NCBI GenBank assembly: GCA_900543885.1
Contig: UQTA01000001.1
Location: 62,001-126,000 of the forward strand
Direction of reading: 5' to 3'
Origin: an uncultured Clostridium sp.
GTDB lineage: Bacteria > Bacillota > Clostridia > Lachnospirales > Lachnospiraceae
DNA: 64,000 nucleotides
Shown here: piece after piece, positions 25,560-33,168 of the stretch
Position numbering within the stretch: the first letter of the stretch is position 1
Layout of the letters: each line of letters begins with the position of its first letter
The notes under the pieces: generated by a model
Seen by the model: the letters and a program-made list of their open reading frames with translations, nothing else
Told to the model about the DNA's origin: nothing
The model's database searches: none
Made by a program: the position numbers and the translations under genes

Positions 25560-26828
25560 ATGAAACGACTATCTGCAGGCATCATTTCCGCCTTGCTTTC
25601 CCTTACAATGACATTTACCCCCTGTTCCATATCAGCACTGGCTGCGCAGGAAAACAGCCAGGATTTTTCCCTTTTCTTCAGCGGTCCCGGTGTGTCAAAT
25701 ATCTCTTCCGGCGACGAATACAGTGAATATCAGTGGGCTCTTCACAATACCGGCCGGCTGCGCCGCACTGAAAAAGTATTAAATATCAAAACCCTGGACC
25801 ACATTTATCTCCACTATGGCGAAAACGGCATTGATGATATTGCCCTTCCCCCTTTAGGTCCTGACAACTTTGAAGCGATCAACACCGATGCTGTAGAAAA
25901 TATTGATATCAACATTGAAGATGCCTGGAAGACCTACAGTGAAACAGAAAATAAACGGACTGTCACGGTAGCTATTATTGATACCGGTATTGACACTACA
26001 CACACCGACCTGAAAAACTCCATCTGGGTCAATGAGGACGAGATTCCCGGTGATGGCATTGACAACGATGGAAACGGCTATATAGATGATGTAAATGGCT
26101 GGAACTTCATTTCTAACAGTAATGAAGTCTGGGGGGAGGAAGAAGACAGCCATGGAACTCACGGTGCCGGCACCATCGCCGCAGCCTGGAATAATGGCGG
26201 TATCGCAGGCATTGCCGACAACACTCACGTTAAGATCATGGTATTAAAAGCCTTAGGCGGTTCTGACGGAAAAGGTTCCCCGGAAAGCGTCATTGAAGCC
26301 ATTAAATACGCAGAAGCCAATGGTGCTGATATATGCAACTTAAGTTTTGGATCCACCAGCACTTCTCCTGAATTTGAAGCAGCAATCCGTGATTCCAAAA
26401 TGCTCTTTGTAGTAGCAGCAGGAAATGGAAACCAGTACCAGATCGGTTACGATATCGACAAATCCCCTGTCTATCCTGCAAGCCTTCCTTATGACAATGT
26501 GATCACCGTAGGAAATCTGCTTTTTAACGGCCACTTAGATGACAGTTCTAACTACGGCACCACAGCGGTAGACCTGGTAGCTCCCGGCACGTATATTTTA
26601 AGCACGATCCCTGGTAATTCCTACGCCTACATGAGCGGAACCTCTATGGCTGCTCCCATGGTAACTGGTGCTGCCGCCCTGATCTACTCTGCCAGAACCG
26701 ATTTAAGCCTTCAGGACGTAAAAACTGCTATCCTTTCAACTGTACATAAATTAGCCCCATTAAAAGGCAAAACAGCAACCAGTGGTATGCTGGATGTTTC
26801 TGCCGCTATCAAGTGGGTTAAAAATTAA
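25560..26828 (+). CDS. Secreted subtilisin-like serine protease (S8)
   Basis: 422 residues with an N-terminal signal peptide of about 29 residues ending in Ala-Leu-Ala-Ala. The catalytic triad is D141 (Ile-Ile-Asp-Thr-Gly), H198 (Ser-His-Gly-Thr-His) and S362 (Gly-Thr-Ser-Met-Ala-Ala-Pro), with oxyanion N289. An Asp/Asn/Gly-rich stretch at about 165-178 looks like a calcium loop. Residues 30-120 form a pro-region without an evident I9 domain. No sortase motif or cell-wall domain is seen, so it is probably released. Alone on plus, with an AAGGAG ribosome site. It converges with the ROK gene with 13 bases between stops and no terminator in between. Confidence 0.93.
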   Translation: MKRLSAGIISALLSLTMTFTPCSISALAAQENSQDFSLFFSGPGVSNISSGDEYSEYQWALHNTGRLRRTEKVLNIKTLDHIYLHYGENGIDDIALPPLGPDNFEAINTDAVENIDINIEDAWKTYSETENKRTVTVAIIDTGIDTTHTDLKNSIWVNEDEIPGDGIDNDGNGYIDDVNGWNFISNSNEVWGEEEDSHGTHGAGTIAAAWNNGGIAGIADNTHVKIMVLKALGGSDGKGSPESVIEAIKYAEANGADICNLSFGSTSTSPEFEAAIRDSKMLFVVAAGNGNQYQIGYDIDKSPVYPASLPYDNVITVGNLLFNGHLDDSSNYGTTAVDLVAPGTYILSTIPGNSYAYMSGTSMAAPMVTGAAALIYSARTDLSLQDVKTAILSTVHKLAPLKGKTATSGMLDVSAAIKWVKN

Positions 26829-26841
26829 TGCTGATGACGAA

Positions 26842-27774
26842 TTATAAAGAATCATAACAATTCAGCCCTGCAACTATTGCTGCATAATCTCCGATCCGCT
26901 CTCCTAAAGCAGCCGGCACGATCTCACATGCCGCCCTGTTCATGGGGAGCGCTTCTTTTTCCAGTTCTTCATACATGGTCTTATCTAAAAGCTGGTGGCT
27001 TCTGGCATAAACAGAACCGACTACGATTTTCTCTGGATTTAAAAGATCCATAAGGATCGCCAGTCCCCGCCCAAAAACAGCACCGCATCTGGCATAGACC
27101 GCCAAAGCCGTCTCGTCACCAGCCTCTGCCCGCTTGGCCAGTTCTTTTGCGCTTCCTTCTGTTCCAAAGTATCCAGCCAGTTTTGCAATTCCGCCTCCGG
27201 AGCAAAATCCTTCAAAACTTCCTGCTTTTCCATAACCCACCGGTCCTTCTGGTTCCATACGGATATGTCCTGCTTCCCCAGCCATGCCAGTACTTCCTCT
27301 GTATAGTTGTCCGTTTAAGATAAGACCGCAGCCAAGCCCTGTGCCAAAGGTCAGAAAAATCATATTCTTACAGCCTTTTCCAGCACCGAATTTCCACTCT
27401 GCCAAAGCTCCTGCATCCGCATCATTTTCCATTTCTACAGGAATTCCTAGCTTTCTTTTCAGGTATTCCACTACAGGTACCTGATCCCAGCCTGGAAGAT
27501 TGGGCGGCGATAAGATCCATTTCCGATCCGTGCTTAAAGGACCGCCACAGGAAATTCCTCCACAAACAACCGTCTTCTCGCCCTTTTTCCCCATATTTAA
27601 ACCGTGTTTCTTTGCCATCTCCAGCGCTTTGCATGCCAAATTTTCCAGAACTTTTTCCCAGTCCCGTTCTGTCTGCATTTCATAACGTTCCAGGAAGTTG
27701 GTATGGTCATTGTCCACCTGTGCCAGTATCACAGCGCATTTTGTGCCTCCAATATCAAATCCATACAGATACAT
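26842..27774 (-). CDS. ROK-family sugar kinase lacking the zinc cysteines
   Basis: 310 residues with the ROK phosphate motif Asp-Ile-Gly-Gly-Thr-Lys at 6-11 and the Gly-Thr-Gly-Leu-Gly-Cys-Gly motif. It would phosphorylate a hexose or N-acetylhexosamine with ATP. The zinc motif normally Cys-x-Cys-x4-Cys after Ala-Gly-His is changed: the three cysteines are replaced by Val, Tyr and Ser, while the His is kept. No DNA-binding domain, so a kinase rather than a repressor. It is last in the sugar locus, after the ABC transporter, and separated from the binding-protein gene by a strong hairpin that may lower its expression. The substrate is probably the imported sugar or the epimerase product. Confidence 0.9.
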   Translation of the reverse strand: MYLYGFDIGGTKCAVILAQVDNDHTNFLERYEMQTERDWEKVLENLACKALEMAKKHGLNMGKKGEKTVVCGGISCGGPLSTDRKWILSPPNLPGWDQVPVVEYLKRKLGIPVEMENDADAGALAEWKFGAGKGCKNMIFLTFGTGLGCGLILNGQLYRGSTGMAGEAGHIRMEPEGPVGYGKAGSFEGFCSGGGIAKLAGYFGTEGSAKELAKRAEAGDETALAVYARCGAVFGRGLAILMDLLNPEKIVVGSVYARSHQLLDKTMYEELEKEALPMNRAACEIVPAALGERIGDYAAIVAGLNCYDSL

Positions 27775-27793
27775 ACTGGATCTCCTTTCTACA

Positions 27794-27828
27794 AAAACAG
27801 CTCCGGCAGACTAAAAACCTGCCGGAGC
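27794..27828 (-). terminator. Hairpin terminator or attenuator between binding protein and ROK genes
   Basis: Perfect 10-bp stem GCTCCGGCAG / CTGCCGGAGC with a 9-base loop, then TGTTTTTG on the minus strand. It would limit read-through from the highly expressed binding-protein gene into the kinase gene. Confidence 0.75.
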
Positions 27829-27838
27829 ATATTTCTCT

Positions 27839-27871
27839 GTTACTGTTCATTCATTGCATGACCAGCAATGG
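27839..27871 (+). repeat. 33-bp repeat, left copy flanking the ABC operon
   Basis: GTTACTGTTCATTCATTGCA... through ...ACCAGCAATGG. An inverted near-copy with four differences lies at 33109-33141, so the two face each other across the binding protein-permease-ATPase-epimerase genes. Confidence 0.65.
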
Positions 27872-27881
27872 AACAGCCTGA

Positions 27882-28958
27882 TTATTTAACTGCATCTAAG
27901 TTTAAGATAGAAACGCCAGTGTCGATATAATCAGGAGCTACCTTACCATCATTGATAGCGGTGATTGCTGCATACATACCTTCATAACCCATAACGTCTG
28001 GATTCTGAGCCATTGTGCAGATCAGAGCGCCGTCTTTGATCAGCTGGATAACTGCATCAGACTTGTCCATACCTGCTGCTACAACGTTATTTCCATCTTC
28101 TGCAACTGCATTACCAACACCAACACAAGAACCTTCGTTTGCACCAAACAGTGCTACACAACCCTGAGAAATAAAGTTAGCTGCTGCGTCTTTGGATTTT
28201 GCTGCATCGCCATCAGCATACTGAGTTTCAAGGATCTCATAAGCGGTTCCTTCAAATGCAGAACGGAAGCCTTCGTCACGGTCTACAGTAGAAGTAGTTG
28301 CTGCGTTTACAGAAACGATACCGATCTTTCCTTCTTTAACTCCCTTAGCTTCCAGAGCTGCTAAAACCTGCTCGCCAGCGGTCTTTCCTGCTGCGCGGTT
28401 GTCAGTTCCCAGCTGCTGTACACATGGATAATTTGCGAAAGAGTCAACCTGAACGATCTTAACACCAGCCTGATCAGCTTCTTCCAGCGCTGCAGTAATA
28501 GCATCAGGACCATTTGCAGCTACCAGAATAGCGGTTGCGCCATCAGCTACTGCGTTATTTACACACTCGATCTGCTTTGCGTCATCTTTTACATCTGGAG
28601 CGATCCACTTATAATCACAGCCAAGTTCTTCTGCTGCCTGCTTGCAGCCCTTGTCCATGTTTACCCAGTGCTGATCCATAGAGTCGATAGTAATCAGAAC
28701 TACTTTCTGTCCTTTTCCATCTCCAGGCTTTGCAATGTCTCCTGTTTCCCCAGACAGCATATCATTGCCAGAAGCAGCCTCTTCCTTCTTTTCTTCCTTG
28801 GTGGTTTCTTCAGCCTTGCTTTCTTCCTTCTTCTCCTCTGCAGTGGTTGCTGCCTCTGTAGCTGCTGCAGTTGTTTCCTTTGGAGTAGATGAGCAGCCTG
28901 CTAATAATGCAGAACCAAGTGCTGCCGCCAGAATCATTGAAATCGCTTTTTTCCTCAT
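27882..28958 (-). CDS. Sugar ABC transporter substrate-binding lipoprotein (RbsB/type 1 periplasmic-binding fold)
   Basis: 358 residues. The N-terminal lipoprotein signal has lipobox Leu-Leu-Ala-Gly-Cys with the modified cysteine at residue 22. A Glu/Thr/Ala/Lys-rich linker follows to about residue 75, then a two-lobed peripl_BP_4-type domain. It captures a sugar outside the membrane for the permease and ATPase encoded upstream. The ribose/galactose-type family does not reveal which sugar. It is followed by a strong hairpin, consistent with the binding protein being the most abundant component. Confidence 0.93.
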   Translation of the reverse strand: MRKKAISMILAAALGSALLAGCSSTPKETTAAATEAATTAEEKKEESKAEETTKEEKKEEAASGNDMLSGETGDIAKPGDGKGQKVVLITIDSMDQHWVNMDKGCKQAAEELGCDYKWIAPDVKDDAKQIECVNNAVADGATAILVAANGPDAITAALEEADQAGVKIVQVDSFANYPCVQQLGTDNRAAGKTAGEQVLAALEAKGVKEGKIGIVSVNAATTSTVDRDEGFRSAFEGTAYEILETQYADGDAAKSKDAAANFISQGCVALFGANEGSCVGVGNAVAEDGNNVVAAGMDKSDAVIQLIKDGALICTMAQNPDVMGYEGMYAAITAINDGKVAPDYIDTGVSILNLDAVK

Positions 28959-29042
28959 AATACTATACCTTTCCTTTCTTTATTGTGAAAGCATTTTTAT
29001 GCTTTACCTTCGTTTTTACTCTTGTTTACCAGTTACTCAAAA

Positions 29043-30059
29043 TTAATTGCTTTTATGCTTCTTGCTCTTGCCTCTGCCGCTTCTTACAACAACATCCATA
29101 AGAACTGCAACAACTACGATAATACCAATAACGATATTTCTAATTGCAACAGGTGCTCCGGCAAACTGAAGACCATTCTGTAAAACGCCCCAGATTGCTG
29201 CACCGATCACAGTACCAAGTAAGATACCGGAACCACCCAGTGTAGATACACCGCCGATTACGGAAGCTGCTACTGCATACATTTCATAAGATGTACCGGC
29301 ATCCATAGTACCTGTACCAGTAGATGCACAGGTGATCAGACCTGTTACACAGGCACAGAACGCAGATACAATGTAAACATAAATAACGGTATTATCTACA
29401 TTAACACCGGAAAGTCTAGCCGCGTCAATATTGCTTCCTGTTGCATAAATATGACGGCCCGTTCTGGTACAGCTCATAATGTAGTTAAATACAAACCAGA
29501 TGATCACTGCAATCCAGAAAGCACTGAAAATGCCTAATACTTTGCCGCTGTAGAAGAAAGTACGGAAGCCTTTTGCTGCTTCACCAATGGAATCTGTATT
29601 GTAGTTTCCATTGACGATCTGTGCAATACCTCTTGCAATGGTCATTGTACCTAAGGTTGCGATGAATGGCGGCAGCTTACATTTAGATACCAGGATACCA
29701 TTGATGTATCCAACTAACAGGCAGGCAATCAATGTGATCACCATTGCCACCCATGGATTCATTCCGTGGCACATTAATGTTGCTGAGATCATACAGCTCA
29801 TACCTACTACTGAGCCGATGGAAAGATCGATATTTCCTGTGAATAATACATAGGACTGACCTATGCCGATCAGAAGTGTAGGTGCGATCTGCCGCAGCAG
29901 GTTTGCTGTATTTCTGTAGGTAAAGAAATTCGGATTGATGATTCCAAATACCAGGCATAAAACGATCAGACCGACTGTTACTGTTACAACCTGTCCCATT
30001 CCCCTCTGGGAAAGGAAGCGCCCCAGTACACCGGGCTTTTTATCACTTGAACTGCTCAT
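29043..30059 (-). CDS. Sugar ABC transporter permease (RbsC-like)
   Basis: 338-residue inner-membrane permease with about nine to ten hydrophobic segments. The BPD_transp_2 pattern includes Gly-Ile-Gly-Gln-Ser-Tyr-Val-Leu and Gly-Asn-Ile-Asp-Leu-Ser-Ile-Gly-Ser-Val, and the family loop Ala-Ser-Val-Ile-Gly-Gly-Val-Ser-Thr-Leu-Gly-Gly-Ser-Gly near residue 260. It would homodimerise and pair with the ATPase at 30096-31631. The gap to the ATPase gene is 36 bases. Confidence 0.94.
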   Translation of the reverse strand: MSSSSDKKPGVLGRFLSQRGMGQVVTVTVGLIVLCLVFGIINPNFFTYRNTANLLRQIAPTLLIGIGQSYVLFTGNIDLSIGSVVGMSCMISATLMCHGMNPWVAMVITLIACLLVGYINGILVSKCKLPPFIATLGTMTIARGIAQIVNGNYNTDSIGEAAKGFRTFFYSGKVLGIFSAFWIAVIIWFVFNYIMSCTRTGRHIYATGSNIDAARLSGVNVDNTVIYVYIVSAFCACVTGLITCASTGTGTMDAGTSYEMYAVAASVIGGVSTLGGSGILLGTVIGAAIWGVLQNGLQFAGAPVAIRNIVIGIIVVVAVLMDVVVRSGRGKSKKHKSN

Positions 30060-30095
30060 ATTGTCCCTCCTTGATGAGATTGAATCTAAAACGTA

Positions 30096-31631
30096 TTATG
30101 ACGCTGTTTTCTGCTCAAACTGCGTTGCCTTTGTTAAGATCATATCCTGGGTTGCCTCTTCTGCTGAAAATTCTCCGGTAATGCGTCCGTCACACATAAC
30201 AATGATCCGGTCACTCATTCCCATTACCTCCGGCATCTCAGAAGAAACAAACATAACACCGATTCCATTCTGCTTCAACTGATTCATCAGGTTGTAGATC
30301 TCTACCTTTGCAGCTACATCAATACCTCTGGTCGGTTCATCAAAGATAACAACTCTTGAGTTTCTGGCCAGCCACTTGGCAACTACCACTTTCTGCTGAT
30401 TTCCTCCTGAAAGACTTCCTGCATCCACCTGGGCATTGGGAAGCTTGATCTTCAGAGCTTTTACAGCATTATCAACCATTTCCTTTTCTTTTTTCCGGTT
30501 AACTGTTCCAACCGGACCTTCACAAAGCATATCCAGATTTGGAAGAGCAATATTGTCTGCTATACTTAGTCTTGTGCACAGACCATCTTTCTTTCTGTCT
30601 TCCGGTGCCAGTACCAGACCTGCTTTAATGGAATCCGCCGGACAATTGATCTTTACTTCTTTTCCGTCAATGAAGATCTCTCCGCTTTCCTTTGGATCAA
30701 TGCCGAAGATCGCACGGGTTGTTTCTGTACGTCCTGCACCCATCAGTCCTGCGATACCAACAATCTCACCTTCAAACAGTTCCAGGTTAATATCCCGTAC
30801 CATTTTTCCTGCATTCAGATGCTTTACTTCCAGGATCTTCTTTCCCTTTTTGCAGGATACTCTTGGGAATTTCTCTTTGATCTCATGTCCTACCATATTT
30901 GCAATGATCTCATCCATGCGGTTGATATCATATGGCATCTGAGTGATATATTTTCCATCACGCATAATGATAACACGGTCTACAATATGCTGTAATTCCT
31001 CTAATCGGTGGGATATGTAGATAATACCGATTCCTTCATCCTTTAACTGATGAATGATCTTAAACAATTCATCAATTTCCTTGGATGTAAGGGCGGAAGT
31101 AGGCTCGTCCATGATCAGCACTTTTGCATTCTGTGAAAGTGCCTTGGCGATTTCTACCATCTGCTGCTTGGAAACAGCCAGTTCACTGACCTGCGCTTTT
31201 GGATCAATATCAATATTCAATTTGTGAAGAATCTCTTTCGTCTCCTGATTCATCCGTTCATTATCCAGACGGCCATTCTTTAACAGCTCCCGTCCCAGGA
31301 AAATATTTTCTGCCACACTTAAGTGGGTACACATATTTAACTCCTGATGAATGATCGCAACGCCTGCCTCTTTGGCTTTATTTGCATCCCACTCGCCAAT
31401 TTTATTTCCAAACAGGATAATCTCTCCGTCATCCCTCTGATAGACACCTGAAAGGATCTTCATCAGTGTTGACTTACCAGCACCATTTTCCCCCAAAAGG
31501 GCCAGCACCTCTCCGGCATACAGATCCAGTTTTACATTATCTAGAGCCTTTACACCGGGAAACTCTTTCATAATGCCTGTCATTCGGACCAGTTCTTTGC
31601 CCACAGGCACTTCTGCCTTCTTCTCTCCCAT
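30096..31631 (-). CDS. Sugar ABC transporter ATP-binding protein (RbsA-like tandem ATPase)
   Basis: 511 residues with two ABC domains. Domain one is complete: Walker A Gly-Glu-Asn-Gly-Ala-Gly-Lys-Ser-Thr near 47-55, Walker B Leu-Ile-Met-Asp-Glu-Pro-Thr, and a Val-Ser-Lys-Gln-Gln-Met signature. Domain two has the usual relaxed P-loop (Gly-Ala-Gly-Arg-Thr-Glu) and a canonical Leu-Ser-Gly-Gly-Asn-Gln-Gln-Lys signature. It powers sugar uptake with the RbsC-like permease. It contrasts with the degenerate paralogue at 33169-34617. Confidence 0.95.
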   Translation of the reverse strand: MGEKKAEVPVGKELVRMTGIMKEFPGVKALDNVKLDLYAGEVLALLGENGAGKSTLMKILSGVYQRDDGEIILFGNKIGEWDANKAKEAGVAIIHQELNMCTHLSVAENIFLGRELLKNGRLDNERMNQETKEILHKLNIDIDPKAQVSELAVSKQQMVEIAKALSQNAKVLIMDEPTSALTSKEIDELFKIIHQLKDEGIGIIYISHRLEELQHIVDRVIIMRDGKYITQMPYDINRMDEIIANMVGHEIKEKFPRVSCKKGKKILEVKHLNAGKMVRDINLELFEGEIVGIAGLMGAGRTETTRAIFGIDPKESGEIFIDGKEVKINCPADSIKAGLVLAPEDRKKDGLCTRLSIADNIALPNLDMLCEGPVGTVNRKKEKEMVDNAVKALKIKLPNAQVDAGSLSGGNQQKVVVAKWLARNSRVVIFDEPTRGIDVAAKVEIYNLMNQLKQNGIGVMFVSSEMPEVMGMSDRIIVMCDGRITGEFSAEEATQDMILTKATQFEQKTAS

Positions 31632-31681
31632 ATTTGCTTCCTTTCAAAGATGTTTCGCTTTTATACGGTATCTATATCGTA

Positions 31682-31701
31682 ACAATCCAGCCTTGCATCT
31701 A
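31682..31701 (-). repeat. MITE end remnant at the 3' end of the epimerase gene
   Basis: On minus, GATGCAAGGCTGGATTGTTA resembles the MITE right end (GCAAGGCTGAACTGTAAC). It overlaps the stop codon of the AGE gene, suggesting an old insertion at the gene end. Confidence 0.45.
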
Positions 31702-32994
31702 TTTTGTCAGTGATTCGATCCTCAGGCAGCACTCCATCATAGCCCGGTCTGTATGATAAATACATTTCCACTGATTTCCTGTATCATCGATCACAGGTGT
31801 TCCGTCTGCTAACAGCAGCTGTCTGGACTCGCCAACCTCTGGATTATAGAAATATTTCTTATCAAATTCCCATAATTTGACAAATGTATCCAGATACCGC
31901 TCATCCTCTGTGGCCTGATAGGAATCCAGAAAGCCTGTCAGAGATTCAAAATTCTGCCACCATTCCTTGTCTGTTACAACGATCCGTCCATCATGCATTC
32001 CATCTCTGTAAATACCGCCGTGAACATTATCCCAGCCATTTGCCAGTGTGTAATCTGCAAATTTTCTGGTAAATTCTCTTGCAGGCGGAAGTCCTAATAC
32101 TTCGTATGCACGATTTAACAGCCAGATCAGTTCAATATTATGTCCATAAGAAGTTGTATCCAGTGGATTTTTATTAGCGCTTTCCGGATCTCTGTCGTAG
32201 TTCCAGGTTCTGCGGATAGAAATTGCAGGCTTTGGCGTAAAATCAATGGAGAACTGATTTCTGCCGCACCAGAAATCATAATCAACCATGTGTTTCAATA
32301 CAATATCAATGATTTCCTGCAAAGCTCTCTTATGTACTTCCTTGTGGGTTGCTTCATAAAGAGTAGTATAAGCTTCCATGGTGTGCATGTGGATATCCAG
32401 TGATTTCAGATCTCCTCCGTAAACACCGGCACTTTCCAGTGTCCAGTCCTCTTTAAAGTTTTCAAAATAGCCGCCGTAAAATGTATCAGCTGCATATTTT
32501 TTCAAAGCATCAAAGGTTTTCTCCGCATATTCAATTCCCCGTTCATCACCGGTAGCCATATAATATTCAGCTAATGCATAAATAGCAAATGTCTGTCCAT
32601 AAACCAGTTTTCCATTGTCCAGAACATTTCCTTTACGGTCTGTTACCCATGCCCAGCCTGTATTCTTTTTATCCCAGAACTTATCAATGAAGAAATCCAC
32701 GCCCTGTTTTGCTGCCTCTTTGCACTTTTCCTCCCAGCCATAGCGTTTTGCCAGACCATTTCGAAGAAGTGCTGAAAATCCCCAGATCATACGTGTCTGA
32801 GTTACGATCATCTTATCTTCAGGCGTTAATACTGCCAGTTCCTTCATCAGCTTTCCCTTAGAATCAAAGCATACCAAATAACCGCCGTATTCTTTATCAA
32901 TTCCGTTTTCAAGCCAAAAAGGAACGCTTTCCTTCATAAAGCCTTCCATTTCTTTTTTCACTATAAGGAGTTTTTCTCTCTTTGACTGTTCCAT
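31699..32994 (-). CDS. AGE-family sugar 2-epimerase/isomerase
   Basis: 431-residue alpha6/alpha6-barrel enzyme of the N-acylglucosamine 2-epimerase/cellobiose 2-epimerase/mannose isomerase family. Catalytic-type residues are visible: Arg in Gln-Thr-Arg-Met-Ile-Trp, His in Asp-Ile-His-Met-His-Thr-Met-Glu-Ala-Tyr, His in Tyr-Gly-His-Asn-Ile-Glu, and a C-terminal Tyr-His-Thr-Asp-Arg. Length fits cellobiose 2-epimerases (about 400). It would change C2 of a sugar, or isomerise aldose to ketose, before phosphorylation by the ROK kinase. First gene of the transport unit, downstream of a promoter with AraC-type direct repeats. The exact substrate cannot be told. Confidence 0.9.
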   Translation of the reverse strand: MEQSKREKLLIVKKEMEGFMKESVPFWLENGIDKEYGGYLVCFDSKGKLMKELAVLTPEDKMIVTQTRMIWGFSALLRNGLAKRYGWEEKCKEAAKQGVDFFIDKFWDKKNTGWAWVTDRKGNVLDNGKLVYGQTFAIYALAEYYMATGDERGIEYAEKTFDALKKYAADTFYGGYFENFKEDWTLESAGVYGGDLKSLDIHMHTMEAYTTLYEATHKEVHKRALQEIIDIVLKHMVDYDFWCGRNQFSIDFTPKPAISIRRTWNYDRDPESANKNPLDTTSYGHNIELIWLLNRAYEVLGLPPAREFTRKFADYTLANGWDNVHGGIYRDGMHDGRIVVTDKEWWQNFESLTGFLDSYQATEDERYLDTFVKLWEFDKKYFYNPEVGESRQLLLADGTPVIDDTGNQWKCIYHTDRAMMECCLRIESLTK

Positions 32995-33028
32995 TATCCT
33001 TTACCCCTCCTGTTCTTCTGTTACAAAA

Positions 33029-33093
33029 AGTATATCAGAACAGGAGGAAATAATAAGGGGACATTTTTCAGAATTAGGTAGACATTTTTTAGA
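33029..33093 (-). promoter_or_regulatory. Promoter with AraC-type tandem operators for the epimerase-ABC-ROK unit
   Basis: On minus, two direct repeats TCTRAAAAATGTC lie at 33093-33081 and 33072-33060, exactly 21 bases apart. A weak -35 (CTTATT, 33057-33052), a 17-base spacer and the -10 TATACT (33034-33029) follow. Operators touching a poor -35 are the usual layout for AraC-family activators; the YesN-type regulator at 35640-37259 is the natural candidate. A dyad CCTCCTGTTCT / AGAACAGGAGG (about 33007-33048) overlaps the -10 and the ribosome site. Confidence 0.65.
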
Positions 33094-33108
33094 TAATTTT
33101 CCGTTGCT

Positions 33109-33141
33109 GGTCATGCAACGCATAAACAGTAACCATTTTTC
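33109..33141 (-). repeat. 33-bp repeat, right copy flanking the ABC operon
   Basis: Minus-strand GTTACTGTTTATGCGTTGCA... through ...ACCAGCAACGG, an inverted near-copy of 27839-27871. It lies between the pseudo-ATPase stop and the operator repeats. Confidence 0.65.
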
Positions 33142-33168
33142 ATTCATGAAGAATACTGAGGATCTTTA

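Noticed and set aside
33007..33048. RNA hairpin hiding the epimerase ribosome site
   Set aside because: The dyad would fit, but the left arm lies upstream of the predicted transcription start near 33022, so it would not be in the mRNA; treated as a DNA dyad.
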